Source: Bacteroidales bacterium (GTDB lineage: Bacteria > Bacteroidota > Bacteroidia > Bacteroidales > VadinHA17). From it: a DNA stretch of 46,991 bases. The translations under genes and the position numbers were made by a program. The stretch spans positions 1-46,991 of the forward strand of contig JALONV010000010.1 of assembly GCA_025454755.1 (NCBI GenBank), written 5' to 3'. The notes under the pieces are model-generated. The model was not told where the DNA came from. It saw only the letters and a program-made list of their open reading frames with translations, and made no database searches. Below, piece by piece: positions 1-6,933 of the stretch. The stretch's first letter is position 1. Each line of letters starts with the position of its first letter.

Positions 1-552
1 GATAGGGTGGCAACTTCGGCAATGAGTGTTGTTTTTGGCGACAGCGCTGCTGTTATTATGGCTGTATTTATAATGATCAGCACTTTCGGGTGTAATCATA
101 GTCTGATTCTGGCCGGACCAAGAGTATATTATGCGATGGCCAAAGACAGGCTTTTTTTTAAAAAGGTTGGGGAGATAAACAAGCATGGAGTGCCTGGTTT
201 TGCAATTACAGTTCAGGGTATATGGGCGGTTTTGCTTTGCCTGTCAGGGACGTACAGCGATCTTCTTGATTATGTGATATTCGCCGTGCTGATCTTCTTC
301 ACTCTTACGATCCTTGCAATTTTTATCCTGCGGAAAAAAAGACCTGACATCCCAAGGCCTTATAAGGCATTCGGATATCCTGTAATACCTGCCATATATA
401 TACTTACCACAATTACAATAATGGTTATCCTCCTGATATATAAACCAACATATACTTTTCCGGGGCTCATAATAGTGCTTCTGGGGATTCCCGTTTATTA
501 TATCTGGAGAAGGCTCAACAGAGGTCCTGAAAAAACTGAGGATAAGAGTTAA
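1..552 (+). CDS. APC-family amino acid permease, C-terminal part (5' end outside window)
   Basis: The reading frame is already open at the first base, so this is the 3' end of a longer gene. The visible ~183 residues hold about five hydrophobic membrane segments separated by short basic loops. They include the GPRVYYAMAKDRLFF loop and a following GVPGFAI segment, both typical of the APC superfamily (LAT/YfnA-like amino acid transporters), where the loop sits between late transmembrane helices. The end is a short charged cytoplasmic tail (RRLNRGPEKTEDKS). The likely role is proton- or exchange-coupled amino acid transport across the inner membrane. Substrate cannot be read from this fragment. 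The next gene starts 210 bases downstream after an AT-rich gap, so it is probably not co-transcribed. Confidence 0.85.
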   Translation, partial: DRVATSAMSVVFGDSAAVIMAVFIMISTFGCNHSLILAGPRVYYAMAKDRLFFKKVGEINKHGVPGFAITVQGIWAVLLCLSGTYSDLLDYVIFAVLIFFTLTILAIFILRKKRPDIPRPYKAFGYPVIPAIYILTTITIMVILLIYKPTYTFPGLIIVLLGIPVYYIWRRLNRGPEKTEDKS

Positions 553-737
553 TTCCTGAAAGATCTGTAATTATTTTAAACAATATCTATAGCTGGTAAG
601 CTTCATTTATCGGTTATATTTCTATCCTTTAGCAATTGTTTTCAGCGAAAATAAATTTTGATAGTGTTCAAGTACTTCGTAAATTTATTAATGGAAATTA
701 CGTTTTACAGAAGTAGGCTAATAAATAGTTTAATCAG

Positions 738-753
738 TGTTAATTAATTAACA
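738..753. promoter_or_regulatory. Perfect 16-bp palindrome, possible operator
   Basis: TGTTAATTAATTAACA reads the same on both strands and ends 9 bases before the ATG of the first propeller gene. It sits in the 210-base AT-rich gap that should hold the promoter of the seven-gene CHAT cluster. A dyad here could be a repressor site or simply AT-rich chance. No clear Bacteroidota -7 box is positioned relative to it; a near match (TAAATTTTG, one base too long) lies at 652-660. Confidence 0.4.
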
Positions 754-762
754 ATTTCTGCT

Positions 763-1776
763 ATGGAAAAAAACAGATGGATAAGCTATCTGCCCATTTT
801 GACAGTCATATCATTATTTCTGATATATCTGAGTTCATGTGAACGGACAGATTATGATTTGGTCGATCCGGAGACAGCAGGAGTATGGACACAATTCACT
901 TCCACTAATTCAGGTCTGCCGGGCAATGAGGTCTGGGATATGGAGGTTGATATAACAGGAAATATATGGGTAACATGTTACGGCAGCGGCCTTGCAAAAT
1001 ATTCAAATGGAACCTGGACTAAATTCAATACTTCAAATAGTGCTATCCTGAGCAACAATGTAACTGCCATTGAATCAACTTCCGACGGCAAAATTATTGT
1101 CGGGACAAGTAACGGGGTTGCAATACTAAACTCTTCCGGACAGTGGTCTTCATATAAAGATCCACTGGTTACGACCATGGAAGTGTACAGCGTCAGAATG
1201 ATCTCTGACGGCTCTCTTTGGGTAGGAACTTATAACGAAGGTTTTTATATCAATGAAGCGACTGTGTATTCACACTCGCCCTCAGGTTTTACTGTATTTT
1301 CATTTGAAGAAGATATGTCGGGGAATGTCTGGATGGGCACCAGCAATGGATTATTAAAGTGGGATGGCATCTCTTGGACAAACATTTCGAACACTGCTGG
1401 TTTGCCTGCAGGCTCAGTAACATCATTATGCGTTGACAGAAAAAACAGACTCTGGATAGGGGTTCTGGATGCTGATAAAGTCTTTCTGCTTGATAATACT
1501 GGAATACACGGGATATCGCTAATGACAGGACTGTCTAAGAATGAAATCTGGGATATCTGCGAGGACAAAAATGGAGATATCTGGTTTGCGACATATGGCG
1601 GGGGACTGATCAGGTACGACGGAGTTGTTCCGCATTCCTATAAAACCTACAATGCTATTACTTCAGGACTTTTTGCCGAAGATGAAGTTAACTGCATAAT
1701 AAAAGACAACGACGGAAATATGTGGTTTGGGCTCACTACAAAGGGACTTGTCAAGTATACCTTACCTCTTTACTAA
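763..1776 (+). CDS. Two-component-regulator-type propeller lipoprotein, copy 1
   Basis: The protein has 337 residues. The N-terminal hydrophobic stretch ends in a lipobox (LSSC), with the lipidated Cys at about residue 26 and acidic residues just after it. The rest is a set of seven propeller repeats marked by the signature D-x-x-G-x-(I/L/V)-W-x-G-T (NIWVTC, KIIVGT, SLWVGT, NVWMGT, RLWIGV, DIWFAT, NMWFGL), matching the Reg_prop repeats found in sensor domains of Bacteroidota hybrid two-component systems. Here there is no membrane helix, kinase or DNA-binding domain, so it is a stand-alone propeller anchored to a membrane. It is the first gene of a tandem triad; the next gene follows after 12 bases. 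Ligand sensing or protein binding at the envelope is an inference. The end (GLVKYTLPLY) closely matches copy 2. Confidence 0.8.
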   Translation: MEKNRWISYLPILTVISLFLIYLSSCERTDYDLVDPETAGVWTQFTSTNSGLPGNEVWDMEVDITGNIWVTCYGSGLAKYSNGTWTKFNTSNSAILSNNVTAIESTSDGKIIVGTSNGVAILNSSGQWSSYKDPLVTTMEVYSVRMISDGSLWVGTYNEGFYINEATVYSHSPSGFTVFSFEEDMSGNVWMGTSNGLLKWDGISWTNISNTAGLPAGSVTSLCVDRKNRLWIGVLDADKVFLLDNTGIHGISLMTGLSKNEIWDICEDKNGDIWFATYGGGLIRYDGVVPHSYKTYNAITSGLFAEDEVNCIIKDNDGNMWFGLTTKGLVKYTLPLY

Positions 1777-1788
1777 GACTACAGTAAA

Positions 1789-2859
1789 ATGAAATGTAAA
1801 ATTTTAATTCTGCTTACTGCATCTCTTATTAGTTTTTCCCCTATAAGAAGCCAGACTGATTCTGCACCGGGAGATAAATTCACTCTTCTGACAAAGCCTT
1901 ACTCCAACCGTCCACTGAATCTTTATAAGGGACAGTTCCAGCTAAACGCAGGGTATAAGTTTGCGATTAGATCGCGATCATACGACAAAGACGGCAACTT
2001 AATCGTTTTAAAAGATATCGGAACAGCTTCGGTATACCATTATTATTTGCTTGAAATGAAATATGGAGTGACCAATTTCCTTGAATTGTCCGCTCAGACA
2101 AATTATATGAAAAGAGGGATCAGATTGGTTACCGAAAATTATTTTGCAAGTGTGTCCGATGCTATCAAGGTAAATACGGTCAATGAAACTAAAGGATTTG
2201 GAGATGTTCTGCTTCTGGCATCACTCAGGCTTCCAATAACATATAAATGGTTCGATGTCAGCATTGACGGTGGCGCATATGTTCCTACAGCCAGGTATCA
2301 GCCTCCTGAGCCTACCCATAAAGTATCAAACATTACGGCTGCAAGTGCCTTCACTGTGGATTATCATTTCAATAATAAAAACGGGTATGGTGTACCTGTC
2401 TGGCAGTTATCGGGTGCTTCCAAATTCACTGTATCAAAATTCTCGCTGAATGCTGAATTTACTTACAGGAAACCCTTTAAGGAGGGAGAGAACATAAGAT
2501 GGGACCAGGAACTTACTACTACAAAAGCATTTACATATTCAACAGAGAAATATCAGTATCTTCTGAACAGCTCATATGTGGTGAATGCTTCACTTCATTA
2601 CCAGGCAGCAGGATGGTTTAACATATGTCTTAATTCACAGTATTTTTATTCAGGAGGAGGCTGGACTGAATACTGGGGAGATAAATATAAAAACAGGGAA
2701 GAAAGCATCTTTACTATTGAACCTGCAATGGAAATACAGATATCCCCGGCAATAAAAATTTATGAGGTTGCAGGATTTCCGATCTCCGGAAGAAATATTG
2801 ACGGGCCATTTTATGTTTTCATGACATTAAGCTTTAATTCATTCCCCTTCTTCAGATAA
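1789..2859 (+). CDS. Exported outer-membrane beta-barrel protein A, copy 1
   Basis: The protein has 356 residues, with a Sec signal peptide (MKCKILILLTASLISFSPIRSQ). The mature part alternates hydrophobic and polar residues and is rich in Tyr, Phe and Trp in amphipathic strands. It ends in an aromatic-rich strand (TLSFNSFPFFR) compatible with an outer-membrane barrel signal. The conserved start of the mature protein (DKFTLLTKPYSNRPLNLYKG) is nearly identical in the paralogue at 4871. The strand pattern resembles the MetA-pathway-of-phenol-degradation/transporter-like barrel family, but I do not recognise a specific family. It lies between the propeller lipoprotein (12-base gap) and barrel B (11-base gap), so it is probably part of one transcript and one envelope assembly. 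What passes through or binds it is unknown. Confidence 0.7.
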   Translation: MKCKILILLTASLISFSPIRSQTDSAPGDKFTLLTKPYSNRPLNLYKGQFQLNAGYKFAIRSRSYDKDGNLIVLKDIGTASVYHYYLLEMKYGVTNFLELSAQTNYMKRGIRLVTENYFASVSDAIKVNTVNETKGFGDVLLLASLRLPITYKWFDVSIDGGAYVPTARYQPPEPTHKVSNITAASAFTVDYHFNNKNGYGVPVWQLSGASKFTVSKFSLNAEFTYRKPFKEGENIRWDQELTTTKAFTYSTEKYQYLLNSSYVVNASLHYQAAGWFNICLNSQYFYSGGGWTEYWGDKYKNREESIFTIEPAMEIQISPAIKIYEVAGFPISGRNIDGPFYVFMTLSFNSFPFFR

Positions 2860-2870
2860 ACCTCCAGACT

Positions 2871-3839
2871 ATGAAAACGAACTTTCTGATTTTCCTTTTT
2901 CTATCTGCCGGATTAACTGCAATGGGGCAGTTTGAAAAGATCATACAGCCTTCTGACCTTAAGCAGAAAACAATAATAACAGAATCCACCACTTTGAGCA
3001 AAGGTTTTTTCAGGGCTGAGTTAGGAGTGATGTACCTGGTTCAGGATAAATATTTTGACAGCTCGGGCAAAAAACAATACTATCCTGTCAGTATGTGGGG
3101 CTCGAGATATCAATATACTTTGGGTTTAAAATATGGGATATCCGACAGGTTTGAAGCCGATATAAGACTCCCTTTTATAAATCAGAGGATTGAAAACTAT
3201 TTTATGTTGAAAATGCCGGTAGTGAATCAGGATTCTTCATTTTCCAGCGATTTAAAGGGAACAGGAATTGGTGACTGTAATCTTATGCTTAAATACCAGA
3301 TAATACCTGAAAGGGGAAAAAGGATGACTTTGACTCTATTCGGCGATGTGACATTCCCCACGGGGCCTAAAAATCCGACAGATATAAAAAGTTTCAACGA
3401 TTACAAATTGCCTACAGGTGTTGGACACTTTTCGACGGGAATCTGGTTATATGCCAGGAAGATCATCTATCCTTATTCTTTTACTGCATTTATGAATTAT
3501 AATTATAATTTCTGGGGCTCCAAGCTTATCGATGCAGAGGCAACAACCCCGACAAAATTCAGAAAAGGCAACCTGTTAATGATAAGCGGCAGTTTTAATT
3601 TCCATTTGAATGACTGGATTGCCCTTGCCAATGAGATTTATTATTTCCATTATGGAAAAGGAGAAGAAAAGAACGGATCGACTGTTGTGACGGATCCTAA
3701 CTGGACCATTGATTACGTGCCTCGCCTTGTATTCCAGATAAGAAGATTCAGGATTTATGAGATTGTAGATGTCCCCTTATTCGGGAAAGACAATGGAGCT
3801 GATCCGGCATACTCTATAACAATGCAATATACCTTCTGA
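2871..3839 (+). CDS. Exported outer-membrane beta-barrel protein B, copy 1
   Basis: The protein has 322 residues. The signal peptide ends at AMG|Q. The conserved mature start (IQPSDLKQKTIITESTTLSK) is shared with copy 2 at 5956. The middle has the sequence GIGDCNLMLKYQ followed by LFGDVTFPTGPKN, a layout typical of the MetA-pathway-of-phenol-degradation (transporter-like) outer-membrane barrels (GxGD, then a Phe/Pro-Thr-Gly loop). The C-terminus is a single amphipathic strand ending in Phe (ITMQYTF), as expected for recognition by the BAM machinery. It closes the first triad; a 72-base gap follows before the second triad starts. Barrel fold is likely; transport function is not established. 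Confidence 0.72.
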   Translation: MKTNFLIFLFLSAGLTAMGQFEKIIQPSDLKQKTIITESTTLSKGFFRAELGVMYLVQDKYFDSSGKKQYYPVSMWGSRYQYTLGLKYGISDRFEADIRLPFINQRIENYFMLKMPVVNQDSSFSSDLKGTGIGDCNLMLKYQIIPERGKRMTLTLFGDVTFPTGPKNPTDIKSFNDYKLPTGVGHFSTGIWLYARKIIYPYSFTAFMNYNYNFWGSKLIDAEATTPTKFRKGNLLMISGSFNFHLNDWIALANEIYYFHYGKGEEKNGSTVVTDPNWTIDYVPRLVFQIRRFRIYEIVDVPLFGKDNGADPAYSITMQYTF

Positions 3840-3911
3840 ACACAGATCATCTTTGGCAGGATTAAGAAGTTCTTTAATATTACCTGATAAACTTGTTTAA
3901 CACAAAAGAAT

Positions 3912-4859
3912 ATGAAAGAAACGCGACCGATCTGGATTATGCTTAAATTCTCAGGCATATTCTTAATAATTTTATGCCTGACCGCGTGCGATAAAACTGA
4001 ATATGCTCTGCTTGATCCGGGAACTGTCGGAGGATGGACTCAGTACAAATCCGGAACTTCAAAAATACCCGGCAACCTTGTATGGGATATTGAGCTCTAT
4101 AAAGACAACCTCTGGGTCTCTTTTTTGGGTAAAGGTGTCGGTGTATATACTAAAGGCACCTGGACATTTTATAACGAGAGCAACAGCGATATCCTGAATA
4201 ATTATATCACTGATCTGGAGATCACACCAAGCGGAGATGTTCTTATGGGTACACCGGACGGTATATGTATGCGGACTGCTGCCGGAGCATGGATTTATTA
4301 CCAGGACGAGTCGGTCACTGCAATGGATATTAATGAGGTGAAATATACATCTGCGGGAGATATATGGATCGGGACCGATGGTGAAGGATTTTATGTCGAT
4401 TTTGGCGACGGTTTTCAACATTATAAATTCTCCGGGTTTGAAAATGTGAATGCACTGGAAGAAGACAGCAAGGGACATATCTGGGTTGGAACAGATAATG
4501 GATTGCTCATGTATGACGGATCAAGTATTTCTCTGGTCTTTAATACAACAAATGGTTTACCTTCAGATGCAGTTACAGCTCTGTTTCTTGATAAACAAAA
4601 TAATCTCTGGGTGGGTACCGACGGAGGAGTAACTGTTTCATGGATCAATACAGCCGGGAAAATTAATCAGTTGAATCTGAGAAACAGCAGTGCCGGGAAT
4701 TATATAATGGACATTTATCAGGACAGGAAAGGAGACCTGTGGTTTGCAACCTGGTTTGACGGGCTGATAAGATATGATGGGCATGAAGATAATTCAGGCA
4801 ATATCTGGATCGGCCTATGGAGCCAGGGTCTTATAAAATATGAACTTCCACTGGAATAA
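3912..4859 (+). CDS. Propeller lipoprotein, copy 2 (shortened near the C-terminus)
   Basis: The protein has 315 residues. The lipobox is LTAC, again followed by charged residues (CDKTEYALLDPG) that mirror copy 1 (CERTDYDLVDPE). Seven propeller signatures are visible (NLWVSF, DVLMGT, DIWIGT, HIWVGT, NLWVGT, DLWFAT, NIWIGL). Between the sixth and seventh, the sequence runs GLIRYDGHEDNSGNIWIGL, whereas copy 1 has an extra stretch of roughly 22-26 residues there. This is consistent with an in-frame deletion of most of one blade. The end GLIKYELPLE matches copy 1. It starts the second triad, 72 bases after barrel B1 and 11 bases before barrel A2. Function is inferred to be binding or sensing at the envelope. 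Confidence 0.78.
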   Translation: MKETRPIWIMLKFSGIFLIILCLTACDKTEYALLDPGTVGGWTQYKSGTSKIPGNLVWDIELYKDNLWVSFLGKGVGVYTKGTWTFYNESNSDILNNYITDLEITPSGDVLMGTPDGICMRTAAGAWIYYQDESVTAMDINEVKYTSAGDIWIGTDGEGFYVDFGDGFQHYKFSGFENVNALEEDSKGHIWVGTDNGLLMYDGSSISLVFNTTNGLPSDAVTALFLDKQNNLWVGTDGGVTVSWINTAGKINQLNLRNSSAGNYIMDIYQDRKGDLWFATWFDGLIRYDGHEDNSGNIWIGLWSQGLIKYELPLE

Positions 4860-4870
4860 AAATAGATAAG

Positions 4871-5938
4871 ATGAAAAGCAAAATACTTTTAATATTACTT
4901 GTTTCACTTCTGACTGTTCCATTCCCTGTGAATTGTCAGAAAGCTTCCGGAACACGGGATAAATACACACTCCTTACGATGCCTTATATCCAGCGTCCGC
5001 TTAACCTTTATAAGGGGCAGTTACAGGCAAATGCCGGATATAAATTCGCTATGAGATCCAGATCATTTGATAGTAACGGCGATGTAATTAAACTGAAGGA
5101 TGACGGAAATTCTTCAATGTTGCATTACTACTTCCTTGAACTTAAATATGGGATTCTTGATTTCGTTGAAATGGGAGCAGAGATCACCTACAGCAAAAAG
5201 GGTATCAGAAGTGAAACAATGTCTTTCGGTTCTCCAACATACCTCATTACTGAAACATATCTGAATGAATTTAAGGGTATGGGAGACCTCTTCCTCTTTG
5301 CTTCTGTCAGGCTTCCTTTCGAATACAAAAAGGTTGATTTCAGGCTTTCAGGAGGGGTGTTCCTCCCTACCGCCAATCATGAACCTGAAAAACCGACACA
5401 TACTGTGACAGACTACCTCAATGCCTTGTCATATACAATAAATTACCACTTTAATGAAAAAAACGGCTATGGGATTGCGCTCTGGCAGGCTTCTGCTGAA
5501 GTTAAATTTGCTTTTTCAAAATTTGGTGCAGAAGTTGGCTTTTCTTTCAGGGATCCGCTTAAAGAGGGAGAAAATTTCAGGTGGGATGAAACATTATCAG
5601 GCCAGACATTTTCATATACCAGTGCATCTTATTCCTATCTACCTCACAGGATGATAGATATAAATGCATCACTTCATTACCAGCCAAATGGATGGTTCAA
5701 TATTTATCTTGGTTCAGATTATGTGAAATTTTTTAATGGATGGACTGAATTCTGGGGACTTAAATACAGTAATCCTGAAATTTCTTTAATGATGCTTGAG
5801 CCAGGATATGAAATAGTGGTATCTCCAAGCTTCAGGATCTCACAGACTATAGGTTTTTCTCTTTTTGGAGAGAATTCTGATGCTCCATTCTCAATGATAA
5901 CCACTTTGAGCTATAATATCTTCCCTTTCAAGAAATAA
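4871..5938 (+). CDS. Exported outer-membrane beta-barrel protein A, copy 2
   Basis: The protein has 355 residues with a Sec signal peptide (MKSKILLILLVSLLTVPFPV). It is a clear paralogue of the 1789-2859 product. Shared blocks include RPLNLYKGQ, NAGYKFA-RSRS, a conserved GWFNI segment and a Phe-rich last strand. Length differs by one residue. The sequences have diverged throughout, so the duplication is not recent. Position in the triad is the same as in copy 1, with short gaps (11 and 17 bases) on either side. Barrel fold is inferred from strand periodicity; partner and substrate are unknown. Confidence 0.7.
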   Translation: MKSKILLILLVSLLTVPFPVNCQKASGTRDKYTLLTMPYIQRPLNLYKGQLQANAGYKFAMRSRSFDSNGDVIKLKDDGNSSMLHYYFLELKYGILDFVEMGAEITYSKKGIRSETMSFGSPTYLITETYLNEFKGMGDLFLFASVRLPFEYKKVDFRLSGGVFLPTANHEPEKPTHTVTDYLNALSYTINYHFNEKNGYGIALWQASAEVKFAFSKFGAEVGFSFRDPLKEGENFRWDETLSGQTFSYTSASYSYLPHRMIDINASLHYQPNGWFNIYLGSDYVKFFNGWTEFWGLKYSNPEISLMMLEPGYEIVVSPSFRISQTIGFSLFGENSDAPFSMITTLSYNIFPFKK

Positions 5939-5955
5939 TTTGAAAATCATTCATT

Positions 5956-6924
5956 ATGAAAAGGACAATTTCATTATATATCCTGTTGATGATAGCTTCA
6001 TCATCATGGGGGCAAACCGAAAAACTCATTAATCCGGCTGACCTGAAACAGCAGACAGTAGTAACTGAACCTTTATCGCTGAACAAAGGATTCTTCCGGA
6101 TAGGCTTGATTTATTCACACTATGTTGTAGATAAATGGTTTAATGAATCAGGAAAAAAGAACTACATGCCCGAGAGCACCTGGTCGTCAAGCAGCAGTAC
6201 AGGATTTTGGGCTCAATATGGAATATCAGACAGACTGATGGTTGAATTGGGTATCCCCTACAGCAGCGAAGTTCGCAATCTTCACAGAACATTTATGTTC
6301 CCAGAATGGGATACTATGATAATATACAACCCAAGCAGCAGAGGCAGGGGAATTGGAGACATTGTAGCCAGCGCCTCTTACCAGATAATTCCTTCGAAGG
6401 ACAATAAATTCTCAATGAAAGCCAGCCTGGATATTACTATCCCGACAGGTAGAAAAAACTTCAGGAATGTTGTCAGCGATGATGAATATGACGGACCCAC
6501 AGGGTATGGTGTGGTAAGTTTAACACCTAAAGTATCTGCCAGGATGCTCGTATATCCCTATTCCATCCTGGCTTATTTTTCATACAATTATAACTTTTCC
6601 GGAAGCAGGATGCTCAACCCCACTGACACTAAGGAAACAAGCATAAGAGATGCTTCTTCCGCAAGGCTGGGTGCAAGTTTTAATATACACCTGAATGAAT
6701 GGATTGCCCTGACCAACGATATCAGCTATGGATATTGGGGGAAGGACAAGATCAAAGGAGTGCCTGAAAGCTCTCTTTACGCTAAATGGAATATCGCCTA
6801 TGAACCACGAATAGTATTTCAGATAAAAAAATTCAGGTTGGGAGAAGCTGTTAATATTCCTCTTAAGGGTAAATATTATGGAGCTGATCCAATTTATGTG
6901 CTTATGGCTCAATATGTTTTTTAA
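5956..6924 (+). CDS. Exported outer-membrane beta-barrel protein B, copy 2
   Basis: The protein has 322 residues, the same length as copy 1. The signal peptide ends at SWG|Q. The mature start (INPADLKQQTVVTEPLSLNK) aligns with copy 1 without gaps. It keeps the GIGD motif, the ITIPTGRKN loop (copy 1: VTFPTGPKN) and a terminal strand ending in Phe (MAQYVF). It is followed after only 9 bases by the CHAT lipoprotein gene, which places the protease at the end of the same transcript. The likely family is a MetA-degradation-like outer-membrane barrel; function is unproven. Confidence 0.72.
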   Translation: MKRTISLYILLMIASSSWGQTEKLINPADLKQQTVVTEPLSLNKGFFRIGLIYSHYVVDKWFNESGKKNYMPESTWSSSSSTGFWAQYGISDRLMVELGIPYSSEVRNLHRTFMFPEWDTMIIYNPSSRGRGIGDIVASASYQIIPSKDNKFSMKASLDITIPTGRKNFRNVVSDDEYDGPTGYGVVSLTPKVSARMLVYPYSILAYFSYNYNFSGSRMLNPTDTKETSIRDASSARLGASFNIHLNEWIALTNDISYGYWGKDKIKGVPESSLYAKWNIAYEPRIVFQIKKFRLGEAVNIPLKGKYYGADPIYVLMAQYVF

Positions 6925-6933
6925 AAATTGATT

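Larger units (their letters stand above)
763..6924 (+). repeat. Ancient tandem duplication of a three-gene unit
   Basis: Unit 1 (763-3839) and unit 2 (3912-6924) contain the same three genes in the same order, orientation and spacing: propeller lipoprotein, barrel A, barrel B. Protein-level identity is obvious at every position, but the DNA has diverged, so this is an old, maintained duplication and not an assembly artefact. Confidence 0.85.
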
